A stretch of DNA of 64,000 nucleotides from Vicinamibacterales bacterium. GTDB taxonomy: Bacteria > Acidobacteriota > Vicinamibacteria > Vicinamibacterales > Fen-181. A program made the position numbers and the translations under genes. Under the pieces are notes generated by a model. The model was not told where the DNA came from and searched no databases. It saw only the letters and a list, made by a program, of their open reading frames with translations. The stretch spans positions 1 through 64,000 of the forward strand of contig DASXVO010000056.1 in NCBI GenBank assembly GCA_036504215.1, read 5' to 3'. This document shows positions 42,532 to 50,560 of this stretch, piece by piece; positions within the stretch are counted from its first letter, which is position 1, and every line of letters starts with the position of its first letter.

Positions 42532-44328
42532 ATGAACACTCGCCACTATCTCCTCGCCGCCCTGCTGTTGGCCGTGGCATTCCTCGGCGGTTCCTCGCCC
42601 CACATCGTGGGTGATGGCGCCGAGTACGTCGCGTACGGCTTGAACTTCGCCTCGTTCCGCGGACCCTCGATCGATCCCGCCAACCTTCCGGCGCTCCGAC
42701 TCGAGATTGCGGAGCACGAGCAGGTGCCCGCCACCTGGGGCCTCGACACCTCCCTCGTGCGGGGTCGCGACGGAAGGGGCGACTTCGCGCACTTCTGGTT
42801 CTACCCGCTTCTGGCCACGCCCGGGCTCTGGGTCACCAGGGCGTGCGGGCTCCACCCCTCATATGCGTTCGCCGCTCTGAATCTGGCCCTGCTGGGGCTG
42901 GCCCTCGCGGCGTCCCTGAGAAGCGTGGGCGGTGCAGGGAGTACCCTGTTGTTCCTCGGGCCCATTCTCTGGTGGATCGACAAGCCGCACACTGAGCCGT
43001 TCACCTTCGCCCTGTTGATCATCGCCTTCTCGCTGCTTCGCGACCGACCCTGGTGGTCCCTGGTGGCGGCGGGAACGGCGGCCGCGCAGAACCCGCCGAT
43101 CGGGGCGCTCATCGGCCTGATCGGTGTCGCCCAGATCCTCACGAACCACCAACTCTGGCACGACCGTCGCTGGTGGTCCGGCGTCGCGGCGGGCGTCGGC
43201 CTCGCTGTGCTGCCTCCGCTGTACTACCTGACACGATACGGCAGGCTGTCGCTGCTGACAGGTGCGACGCGCGGCACGATGCCGGCGTTCGCCGAATTCG
43301 TGGCGCCGGTGCTCGACACCGACATGGGCCTCGTGGCCAGCTGCCCGGTGTTCGCGCTCGTCGCGCTCGCCGCAGTCGTCCTGCTGGCGCGCTATCGGTG
43401 GCGCGATCTCCTGGCTGGCGACGTTCAGGTCGCGTGGTTGGCAGCGATGGTGTTCCTGGCTGCCTTTTCGCAGACGACCAATCTCCGTCACGGCGGAACG
43501 CCGGGCATGAGCCGCTACGCCTTGTGGCTGATCCCGCTGGCCGTCCCGCTCCTGCGCCGCATCGGCGGCATCGGCCTCGCCGCCTGGACACCAGCCCTGT
43601 GGGCCGTGGCCGTGGTGTCCGCGATGGTCAGCTCGGTTGCGTTTCACCCGGGTCGCGCCCAATACGCGAACCAGCCGACACTGCTCGCCGAGTACCTCTG
43701 GACGCGTCATCCCATGTGGAACGATCCGCTGGCCGAGGTGTTTCAGAAAGCGAACCTCGCCGCGGCGTGGTGGCTCCCCGTCGCCACGCCCGGCTGCGAG
43801 AAGATCCTCCTGCTCGGAACCGGGGCGGGGGACGGTGCGTGGCCGATTCCCTGCTATCCGGCACGGGTCATCGAGAGTTGTCAGGCGCCCAATTCGCTCT
43901 GCTACGCCAATCGTGTTGACGGGAAGTACCGGTTCATCTTCCCGCCGGGTCCCAGGAACGGCGGGTACCACCTGCGGCGCGGGGATATCTGGCCGGCGAG
44001 CGGCGAAGCCGCCGTCCGTGAGCTGTTCAACGAGTGGAGATGGCGAGAGATGAGCCTCGCGCGCAAGCCGCCGGCGATCGTGCGGGAGGTCATCAACGTC
44101 GGGCGATTCTGGTCCTGGGTCGGTCCCGATCGCTACTTGTTCGTCGTTCAACGTCCAGCGGGCGGCGCGAGCGTCACCTTCCGGTTGCCGCGCGAGATGG
44201 AGGGGCGTCTCATCGACGTGGCCACCGGCACTACCATCCAGACGCTCCGTTCCGACAAGACACCGTTCGCCAGGCTGTCGGTTGCGCTACCGCCGGGGTC
44301 GGATCCGCTGATCGTGGCGTTCCGATAA
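42532..44328 (+). CDS. Polytopic membrane protein of unknown function
   Basis: The product of about 598 residues starts with a membrane helix (YLLAALLLAVAFLGGSS). It has around ten hydrophobic segments up to residue 365, then a soluble C-terminal part of about 230 residues. The first loop contains IVGDGAEYVAYGLN and an acidic HFWFYPLL context, as in dolichyl-phosphate-sugar-using GT-C type membrane proteins. HGGTPGMSRYALWLIPL later also occurs in such proteins as far as I recall. A GT-C-like glycosyltransferase is possible but not proved. The C-terminal domain has many beta-strand segments. It is divergent from the two-component system. Confidence 0.7.
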   Translation: MNTRHYLLAALLLAVAFLGGSSPHIVGDGAEYVAYGLNFASFRGPSIDPANLPALRLEIAEHEQVPATWGLDTSLVRGRDGRGDFAHFWFYPLLATPGLWVTRACGLHPSYAFAALNLALLGLALAASLRSVGGAGSTLLFLGPILWWIDKPHTEPFTFALLIIAFSLLRDRPWWSLVAAGTAAAQNPPIGALIGLIGVAQILTNHQLWHDRRWWSGVAAGVGLAVLPPLYYLTRYGRLSLLTGATRGTMPAFAEFVAPVLDTDMGLVASCPVFALVALAAVVLLARYRWRDLLAGDVQVAWLAAMVFLAAFSQTTNLRHGGTPGMSRYALWLIPLAVPLLRRIGGIGLAAWTPALWAVAVVSAMVSSVAFHPGRAQYANQPTLLAEYLWTRHPMWNDPLAEVFQKANLAAAWWLPVATPGCEKILLLGTGAGDGAWPIPCYPARVIESCQAPNSLCYANRVDGKYRFIFPPGPRNGGYHLRRGDIWPASGEAAVRELFNEWRWREMSLARKPPAIVREVINVGRFWSWVGPDRYLFVVQRPAGGASVTFRLPREMEGRLIDVATGTTIQTLRSDKTPFARLSVALPPGSDPLIVAFR

Positions 44329-44580
44329 GCCGGAGCGTGCGGGCCTGCGACACCACGCCACAGGCGGTCGATGCAGATCGACGCACGGTACTGGTCTTCA
44401 TGCCCCTTCCCGGTGTAATCTCTTGGCGGAAAGAGTGGTTCCCCCAGCCGCCGGGAATCCGGCGCCCCCATCCGGACCATTCGTCGCTGCAGGCGGTTCT
44501 GCGTTCGTTAACCTCTTTGAGCAACACAGCTTTGATGGCTGGGCTTCGTCCTCGGAACGAGGCTTGCTCGGGTCAGCCGT

Positions 44581-44823
44581 ATGCCTGAAGCCAAACGTCG
44601 TGTGCGAGGTATCGTCGTCATCCACGCTGAACGGTGCAAGGGGTGCGCGCTCTGCGTCGAGTTCTGCCCGACCGACGTGCTGGCGCTCTCGAGTTCGTTC
44701 ACCACCAAGGGGTACCATCCGCCGGAGATCGTCCGGCCGGAGGCGTGTTCGGGGTGCGACCTGTGCGGGATGTACTGCCCGGATTTCGCAATATACGGAT
44801 ACCGGCTCCAAGCCATCATTTGA
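44581..44823 (+). CDS. korD: KorD-like 2x[4Fe-4S] ferredoxin subunit
   Basis: The 80-residue product has two cluster motifs, CKGCALCVEFCP and CSGCDLCGMYCP. It is the delta subunit of a 2-oxoacid:ferredoxin oxidoreductase and shuttles electrons from the catalytic subunits encoded next to it. The start is not supported by a clear ribosome binding site, and a slightly shorter GTG start at VRGIVVIHAERC is possible. Its stop lies seven bases before the korA ATG. Confidence 0.88.
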   Translation: MPEAKRRVRGIVVIHAERCKGCALCVEFCPTDVLALSSSFTTKGYHPPEIVRPEACSGCDLCGMYCPDFAIYGYRLQAII

Positions 44824-44830
44824 GGTTCTC

Positions 44831-45985
44831 ATGCATGCCGATCCGGCTGGCGTCCTGACGGGCGCCCACTTCATCGACGGCGACCACGCGTGCTGCGAGG
44901 GTGCGCTGGCGGCCGAGTGCCGCTTCGTCGCCGGCTACCCGATTACCCCGTCCACGGAAGTCGTCGAGCGTATTGCGCTGCGGTTCCCGGAGGTCGGGGG
45001 AGTCTTCATCCAGATGGAAGACGAACTCGCCTCGTCCATCGCGATCGCGGGCGCGGTCTGGGGCGGCAAGCGCGCCATGACCGTGACGTCGGGCCCGGGC
45101 TTCTCGCTGATGATGGAGCACCTGGGCTTCGCGGTCATGACCGAGACACCGTGCGTCTTCGTCAACGTGCAGCGTGGCGGCCCGTCCACCGGCCTGCCGA
45201 CCCTGCCGGCGCAGGCGGACATGATGCAGGCGCGTTGGGGATCGCACGGCGACTACGAGATCATTGCCGTGTCGCCCAACTCGCCGCAGGAGTGCTTCGA
45301 CCTCACGATCAAGGCGTTCAATCTCGCCGAGCAGTACCGCACGCCGGCGCTCGTCATGATGGACGAGTGCGTCGGCCACATGATGGAGCGCGTCGTCATT
45401 CCGAAGCCGGAGGAGATCGAGATCTACCCGCGCCGGTGGACCAACGCGCCCCTCGACGAATACCTGCCGTTCGCGCCCGAACAGGACATGGTGCCGGCGA
45501 TGGCCCGGGCGGGACAGGGCTACCGCTTCCACATGACCGGACTGACGCACAACGAGAAGGGCTATCCCGACATGACCGTGGCCGGCCAGGCTCGGCTGCT
45601 CGGGCGGCTCGTCGACAAGATCAAGAAGAACGCCCTGGCCCTGACCGACGTCGTGGCCGACCAGGTGGAGGGCGCCGAAGCGGTCGTCATCTCCTACGGG
45701 ATCACCTCGCGCGTCGCGCAGAAGGCCGTCATGGCCATGCGAGCGAAGGGGCGCCGGATCGGATCGCTGCGCCTGCGCACGGTGTGGCCGTTCCCCGAGC
45801 ACGTGATTCGCGACCTTGCGAAGACGGTGAAGGCGCTGGTGGTGCCGGAACTCAATCTCGGCCAGATGGTGCGCGAGGTGGAGCGCTGCGCGCAGGGAAC
45901 GCGCGTGGTGAGCGTGCCGCATGCGGGCGGCACGGTCCACGACCCGGCCGTCATTGTCCAGGCGATCACGGAGGCACTGCGATGA
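44831..45985 (+). CDS. korA: 2-oxoacid:ferredoxin oxidoreductase subunit alpha
   Basis: The 384-residue product holds the pyrimidine-binding and transketolase C-like domains of the OFOR family (AECRFVAGYPITPSTEVVE, MTVTSGPGFSLMMEHLG, RGGPSTGLPTLPAQADM). With the beta subunit it oxidatively decarboxylates a 2-oxoacid, most likely 2-oxoglutarate, to the CoA thioester and reduces ferredoxin. It lacks the fused gamma domain seen in some relatives because gamma is encoded separately by korC. The ATG at 44831 follows TGAGG; the frame upstream covers korD and is not used. The stop overlaps korB (ATGA). Confidence 0.92.
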   Translation: MHADPAGVLTGAHFIDGDHACCEGALAAECRFVAGYPITPSTEVVERIALRFPEVGGVFIQMEDELASSIAIAGAVWGGKRAMTVTSGPGFSLMMEHLGFAVMTETPCVFVNVQRGGPSTGLPTLPAQADMMQARWGSHGDYEIIAVSPNSPQECFDLTIKAFNLAEQYRTPALVMMDECVGHMMERVVIPKPEEIEIYPRRWTNAPLDEYLPFAPEQDMVPAMARAGQGYRFHMTGLTHNEKGYPDMTVAGQARLLGRLVDKIKKNALALTDVVADQVEGAEAVVISYGITSRVAQKAVMAMRAKGRRIGSLRLRTVWPFPEHVIRDLAKTVKALVVPELNLGQMVREVERCAQGTRVVSVPHAGGTVHDPAVIVQAITEALR

Positions 45986-46827
45986 GCATCGAAAACCCGG
46001 TCGAACGATACCTCCGCATCGATCGCATGCCGCACATCTGGTGCCCCGGCTGCGGCATCGGCACGACGGTCAACTGTTTCACCCGGGCGATCGACGAGAG
46101 CGGGATCCCGATGGATCGGCTGGCGGTCGTGTCGGGCATCGGCTGCACGGGCCGCGTCGCCGGCTACATGCACGTGGACTCGTTCCACACGACGCACGGC
46201 CGGGCAATTCCGTTCGCCACGGGCCTCAAGCTCGCCGCGCCCGACATGAAGGTCGTGGTCTACAGCGGCGACGGCGACCTGTTCGCCATCGGCGGCAACC
46301 ACTTCATCCACGCCGCGCGCCGCAACCTCGACATGACCGTCATCTGCGTGAACAACCTGACCTACGGCATGACCGGCGGCCAGTTGACGCCGACGACGCC
46401 CGAGGAAGCCATTGCGTCGACCACGCCGTACGGCAACTACGAGCATCCGTTCAACCTGCCGTACCTCGCGGAGTCGTGCGGCGCCGTCTACGTCGCCCGC
46501 TGGACGACCTACCACGTCACGCAGATGAAGAAGTCGATGAAAGAGGCGCTCCAGAAGAAGGGCTTCTCGTTCGTCGAGATCCTGTCACCGTGCCCGACGC
46601 TCTACGGGCGGCGCAACCGGATCGGCGACTCGCTCGACGAGATGAAGACCTACAAGGAGCGCAGCCAAATCAAGAACGGGGCCGACACGAAGGACGTGGA
46701 CATCGGCATGGCCGGTCCGATTGTCGTCGGGAAGTTCGTCGACCGCGAGCGGACCACGTATCAGGACGCAATGGAAGCTTTCTATGCGCGCAAGCTGGGC
46801 GACCGGTACGCGCGGGCGAGTCGATAA
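45982..46827 (+). CDS. korB: 2-oxoacid:ferredoxin oxidoreductase subunit beta (TPP-binding)
   Basis: The 281-residue product has the [4Fe-4S] and thiamine features of beta subunits: HIWCPGCGIGTT, SGIGCTGR, and the TPP motif from GDGDLFAIGGNH to VNNLTYGMTGGQ. The length is normal. It forms the catalytic core with KorA. It overlaps korA by four bases, and korC starts directly after its TAA stop. Confidence 0.93.
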   Translation: MSIENPVERYLRIDRMPHIWCPGCGIGTTVNCFTRAIDESGIPMDRLAVVSGIGCTGRVAGYMHVDSFHTTHGRAIPFATGLKLAAPDMKVVVYSGDGDLFAIGGNHFIHAARRNLDMTVICVNNLTYGMTGGQLTPTTPEEAIASTTPYGNYEHPFNLPYLAESCGAVYVARWTTYHVTQMKKSMKEALQKKGFSFVEILSPCPTLYGRRNRIGDSLDEMKTYKERSQIKNGADTKDVDIGMAGPIVVGKFVDRERTTYQDAMEAFYARKLGDRYARASR

Positions 46828-47394
46828 ATGGCGCAGACGCAAATTCGTATCGGCGGATTCGGCGGCCAGGGCGTCATCCTGAGCGGCATCATCATCGGGC
46901 GCGCGGCGGCCATCCACGGCGGGCTGCACGCGACGCTCATCCAGAGCTTCGGGCCCGAGGCCCGCGGCAGCTCGTCGAGCGCCGAGCTCATCGTGGCCGA
47001 CGAGCCCATCCTCTATCCCTACGTCAAAGAGCTGGACATGCTCGTCGTCCTCTCCCAGGACGCCTACGCGCGCTTCACGCCCGCGCTGAAAAAGGGCGGC
47101 CTGCTGGTGACCGAGGCCGATCTCGTGAAGATCACGCCGCCGGCTCCCGATGCGAAGCACTTCGTCGTGCCTGCCACCCGGCTGGCCGAGGAGATCGGCC
47201 GGAAGATCGTCCTCAACATCATCACCGTCGGGTTCTTCGGTGCGGTCAGCCGGCTGATTTCGGTCGACGCTCTCGAGACGGCGGTGAAGGAGTCGGTGCC
47301 GGCCGGGACGCTCGACCTGAACCTCCGTGCCTTCAGGAAGGGCTACGAAGCGGGGCTGGAACAGTTGGCCAAGGTGCAACAGGCCACCGTGTAG
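46828..47394 (+). CDS. korC: 2-oxoacid:ferredoxin oxidoreductase subunit gamma
   Basis: The 188-residue product matches gamma subunits of the OFOR family (RIGGFGGQGVILSGIIIGRAAA and SFGPEARGSSSSAELIVAD). It completes a four-subunit enzyme in the gene order D-A-B-C. Such reversible, ferredoxin-linked enzymes serve an oxidative or reductive TCA cycle. A short CGGCGG/CCGCCG stem lies just after the stop, before holB. Confidence 0.92.
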   Translation: MAQTQIRIGGFGGQGVILSGIIIGRAAAIHGGLHATLIQSFGPEARGSSSSAELIVADEPILYPYVKELDMLVVLSQDAYARFTPALKKGGLLVTEADLVKITPPAPDAKHFVVPATRLAEEIGRKIVLNIITVGFFGAVSRLISVDALETAVKESVPAGTLDLNLRAFRKGYEAGLEQLAKVQQATV

Positions 47395-47474
47395 TGGCCG
47401 GTTGACGGCGGCTGGCGTCCGCCGGCACGGCGCCTGCGTCGCGTGATAGGATCGCGGGACAGGTTTCTCCGGCC

Positions 47475-48473
47475 ATGCCCTTTTCAGAGGTCGTCGGTCA
47501 CGCGCGCCCCTTGGGCCTGCTCTCGCGGTCCATGACACGCGGCTCCCTGCCTCCGAGTCTCCTCTTTACCGGCCCCGAGGGTGTCGGCAAGAGGCTCGTG
47601 GCGCAGGCCCTCGCGCAGGTACTGAACTGCCTGCAGCCGGACGGCGGCGACGCGTGCGGGCGGTGCCCCGCGTGCCGGCGGATCGCGAAGGGCACGCATC
47701 CCGACGTGCTGGTCATCGAGCCGCCGGAGGCGGGGGCGACCAAGATCGACACGATTCGGCCCGCCATCGCGGCGACCGCGTACCGACCGTTCGAGGGCCG
47801 CTTTCGCGTCGTGATCGTGGACGAGGCCGATCGTCTGACCGACGATGCGCAGAACGCGCTGCTGAAGAGCCTCGAGGAGCCGGCGCCCGGGTCCGTCTTC
47901 ATTCTCGTGTCGTCGCGGCCGGAAACGCTGCTGGCGACGATCCGCTCTCGCTGCTCGCGCCTGCGGTTCGGCCGCCTGCCGGCCGGCGACGTAGCCCGCC
48001 TGCTGACCGAGCGGCACGGCTGCGAGGCGGCGGACGCCTACGCGCTGGCCGCGGTCGCGGACGGTAGTCCAGGCCGGGCGCTGGAGTCGAGTTCGCGCTC
48101 GTTCCGGGCCGCCCGGGACGCGGCGATGTCGCTCCTGCGGGCGACGGCGACCGCCACCTCGGCCAAGGCCAGACTCCAGGCGGCCACGGCCTTGACGGTT
48201 GGCAAGCCGTCGTCGGCGGGCGAGCGCGAGGAGTTGTCGATGCGGGTGACGCTGCTCGCGTCACTCTTGCGCGACGTGGCCCTCATCACGAGCGGAGGAG
48301 CGGCAGACACGATTGCCAATGGCGATTTGTCCGACGAACTGACACAACTCGCACGGACGTTCGGCAGCGACCGGGCGCTCGGTGCGTTTGCCGCCGCGGA
48401 TCGGGCGGTCGCGGCGCTGCGGCGAAACGCCAGCCCGAAGATCGTCGCGGGCTGGCTGGCGGTTCACGTGTAG
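47475..48473 (+). CDS. holB: DNA polymerase III subunit delta'
   Basis: The 332-residue AAA+ clamp-loader subunit begins VVGHARPLGLLSRSM. It carries a P-loop (GPEGVGKR), a zinc-binding cluster (CGRCPACRRIAKGTHPD), a DEAD-type Walker B (VIVDEADRLTDDAQNALLK) and sensor 1/arginine finger region (ATIRSRCSRLRF). The intact P-loop is closer to the gram-positive or acidobacterial form than to the degenerate E. coli delta'. It begins a tightly packed run with the PSP1, pdxA and smpB genes. Confidence 0.9.
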   Translation: MPFSEVVGHARPLGLLSRSMTRGSLPPSLLFTGPEGVGKRLVAQALAQVLNCLQPDGGDACGRCPACRRIAKGTHPDVLVIEPPEAGATKIDTIRPAIAATAYRPFEGRFRVVIVDEADRLTDDAQNALLKSLEEPAPGSVFILVSSRPETLLATIRSRCSRLRFGRLPAGDVARLLTERHGCEAADAYALAAVADGSPGRALESSSRSFRAARDAAMSLLRATATATSAKARLQAATALTVGKPSSAGEREELSMRVTLLASLLRDVALITSGGAADTIANGDLSDELTQLARTFGSDRALGAFAAADRAVAALRRNASPKIVAGWLAVHV

Positions 48474-48479
48474 CCGGCC

Positions 48480-49202
48480 ATGGAATCTCCACGGGAGGAA
48501 TCCGTCGTTCGGGTGCAGATGTGCGGGGGCGGGCGACCGTGTCCCTGCGCCGTGCCCTCTGCGGTCGCCGTCCGTCCGCTCCGGCCCGGCGTGCCGCTCG
48601 TCGTGGAGACTGACGTGGGTCTGTCGATCGGCCGCGTGTTCGGGCCCGCGATGACCGTGGTCACGGCCGGTGCCGCCGCTCGGGCCGACGTGCCCTTCCG
48701 CGTGCTGCGCGTCGCGACCGATGACGACATCGGCGTGCGGCGGCGCCAGATGCAGCGCGAACGCGAGGCGTACCGGATTGGACTGCTGAAGATCCGCGAG
48801 CGCGGCCTCGCGATGAAGCTCACGCGGGTCGAGCAGCTCTACGACGGCTCCCGGCTCATCTTCTACTTCACGGCGGAAGGCCGGGTGGATTTCCGGGAAC
48901 TCGTGCGGGAACTCGCCGTCGAGTTCCGGAGTCGGATCGAGATGCGCCAGATCGGCGTCCGCGACGAGGCGCGGATGCTGGGCGGCTACGGATCGTGCGG
49001 CCGCCCGCTGTGCTGCACCGCCTGGCTGCAGTCGTTCGAACCGGTGTCCATCAAGATGGCCAAGCAGCAGGACCTGAGCCTCAATCCCTCGAAGCTGTCC
49101 GGGCTGTGTGGCCGCCTCAAGTGCTGCCTGCGGTACGAGCTTCCCGAAGGAAAGCTGCCGCGCCGCGCCGAGGTGCGCGACGAGGCACTGCCGGAGGGTT
49201 AG
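48480..49202 (+). CDS. ricT: PSP1 domain protein (RicT/YaaT-like)
   Basis: The 240-residue product has the PSP1 C-terminal domain with a cysteine-rich signature: GGYGSCGRPLCCTAWL and LSGLCGRLKCCLRYE. In Bacillus the related RicT binds Fe-S clusters in the RicAFT complex that affects mRNA processing and development. RicA and RicF partners are not seen here. Coupling to holB is common for this family and supports the call; the start lies six bases after the holB stop. Confidence 0.87.
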   Translation: MESPREESVVRVQMCGGGRPCPCAVPSAVAVRPLRPGVPLVVETDVGLSIGRVFGPAMTVVTAGAAARADVPFRVLRVATDDDIGVRRRQMQREREAYRIGLLKIRERGLAMKLTRVEQLYDGSRLIFYFTAEGRVDFRELVRELAVEFRSRIEMRQIGVRDEARMLGGYGSCGRPLCCTAWLQSFEPVSIKMAKQQDLSLNPSKLSGLCGRLKCCLRYELPEGKLPRRAEVRDEALPEG

Positions 49203-49203
49203 C

Positions 49204-50088
49204 GTGTCCGAACTGCCTCGCATCGCGTTCACGATGGGAGACCCGGCCGGCATCGGGCCCGAGATCGTCGCGGCCGCCGCCGCGGACGTCCGGGTTCGCC
49301 GGGTGTGCCAGCCCGTCATCTACGGTCCCGCCGACCCTTCGACCTTTGCGCCCGGTGTCCTGTCCAAGGAGGCAGGGCGCGCGGCCTATGAGGCCCTCGT
49401 GCGGGCCGTCGACGATGCGACAGCCGGCCGAGTCGCAGCCATCGTTACCGCCCCGGTGAACAAGGAGGCCTGGGCGCTGGCCGGGATCCACTGGCCCGGC
49501 CACACCGATCTGCTCGCGCACCTCACCGGCGCCCGTCGTGTGGCGATGATGTTCTACTCGCAGCCGCTGCGCGTCGTCCTGGCGACGGTACATGTCGCGC
49601 TCGCCGACGTGCCACGCCTCCTGACCCGCACACTGCTGGAGGAGTTGATCCGCCTGTCCGCCCGAGAACTCCCGAGATTCGGGTTTCGGAGGCCGCGGCT
49701 CGGGGTGGCCGGTCTCAACCCGCATGCGGGCGAGCACGGCGTCATCGGCGCCGAAGACGACGCAGTGCTGGCACCGGCGATTGCCGCGTGCCGGTCGGAG
49801 GGGATCGCGGTCGATGGGCCGTTTCCCGCCGACACGCTGTTCGTCCGCTCCATGCGCGGGGAGTTCGATGCGGTCATCGCGTGTTATCACGACCAGGGCC
49901 TGGTGCCCATCAAGCTCGTGGCATTCGGCCACGCGGTGAATGTGACGCTTGGCCTGCCGATCATCCGGACGTCGGTCGACCACGGGACGGCGTTCGACAT
50001 CGCGGGTCGGGGACTGGCCGATCCGGGCAGTATGATCGAGGCGGTGCTGCTGGCCGCGCGACTCGTCGAAAGCGGAAGGCATGCCTGA
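49204..50088 (+). CDS. pdxA: 4-hydroxythreonine-4-phosphate dehydrogenase, short form
   Basis: The 294-residue product oxidises 4-phospho-hydroxythreonine in the DXP-dependent route to vitamin B6. It shows TMGDPAGIGPEI, TAPVNKEAWALAGIHWPGHTD (metal His), GLNPHAGEHGVIGAED, CYHDQGLVPIK and RTSVDHGTAFDIAG. It is about 35 residues shorter than usual. The gap falls between QPVIYGPADP and FAPGVLSKEAG, where typical proteins have a longer substrate-domain segment. The GTG start at 49204 has GGAGG upstream and lies just after the ricT-like stop. Its end overlaps smpB by eight bases. Confidence 0.88.
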   Translation: MSELPRIAFTMGDPAGIGPEIVAAAAADVRVRRVCQPVIYGPADPSTFAPGVLSKEAGRAAYEALVRAVDDATAGRVAAIVTAPVNKEAWALAGIHWPGHTDLLAHLTGARRVAMMFYSQPLRVVLATVHVALADVPRLLTRTLLEELIRLSARELPRFGFRRPRLGVAGLNPHAGEHGVIGAEDDAVLAPAIAACRSEGIAVDGPFPADTLFVRSMRGEFDAVIACYHDQGLVPIKLVAFGHAVNVTLGLPIIRTSVDHGTAFDIAGRGLADPGSMIEAVLLAARLVESGRHA

Positions 50089-50560
50089 GAAGACTGCACG
50101 CGAGAAGGCGGAGAAGAACGTCGCGGAGAACCGCAAGGCGTTCCACGACTACCACATCCTCGAAACGTTCGAAGCCGGCGTCGTCCTGCTCGGGACCGAG
50201 GTCAAGGCGATCCGCGAGGGCCGGGTGAACCTCCGTGACAGCTTCGGCCGCGTCGAGGGTGGAGAAGTGTACGTCCTCAACATCCACGTGAGTCCGTACA
50301 GCCACCGCGGGTACGCGGACCACGAGCCGTTGCGACGCCGGAAGCTGCTGCTGCACCGGCAGGAGATCCGCAAGCTGATTGGCAAGACGACCGAGCGGGG
50401 GATGACGCTCGTGCCGCTTCGGCTCTATTTCAAGAACGGGCGCGTGAAGATTGCGATCGGCCTGGCAAAGGGCAAGAAAGAATACGACCGCCGCGAGACG
50501 ATCAAACGCCGGGAGACCGACCGCGAGACGCGGGCCGCGATCAAAGAGAGGCAGCGGTAG
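50081..50560 (+). CDS. smpB: SsrA-binding protein
   Basis: The 159-residue product matches SmpB over its whole length: NRKAFHDYHILETFEAGVVLLGTEVKAIREG at the start, LNIHVSPYSHRGYADHEPLRRRKLLLH in the middle, and a basic tail (GLAKGKKEYDRRETIK). It brings tmRNA to stalled ribosomes. The ATG lies inside the 3' end of pdxA behind GGAAGG. No tmRNA gene was recognised in the window. Confidence 0.95.
   Translation: MPEKTAREKAEKNVAENRKAFHDYHILETFEAGVVLLGTEVKAIREGRVNLRDSFGRVEGGEVYVLNIHVSPYSHRGYADHEPLRRRKLLLHRQEIRKLIGKTTERGMTLVPLRLYFKNGRVKIAIGLAKGKKEYDRRETIKRRETDRETRAAIKERQR

Noticed and set aside
47406-47424. CGGCGG/CCGCCG stem after korC as a terminator
   Set aside because: The stem is six base pairs with no T run, and such pairs are frequent in this GC-rich sequence.
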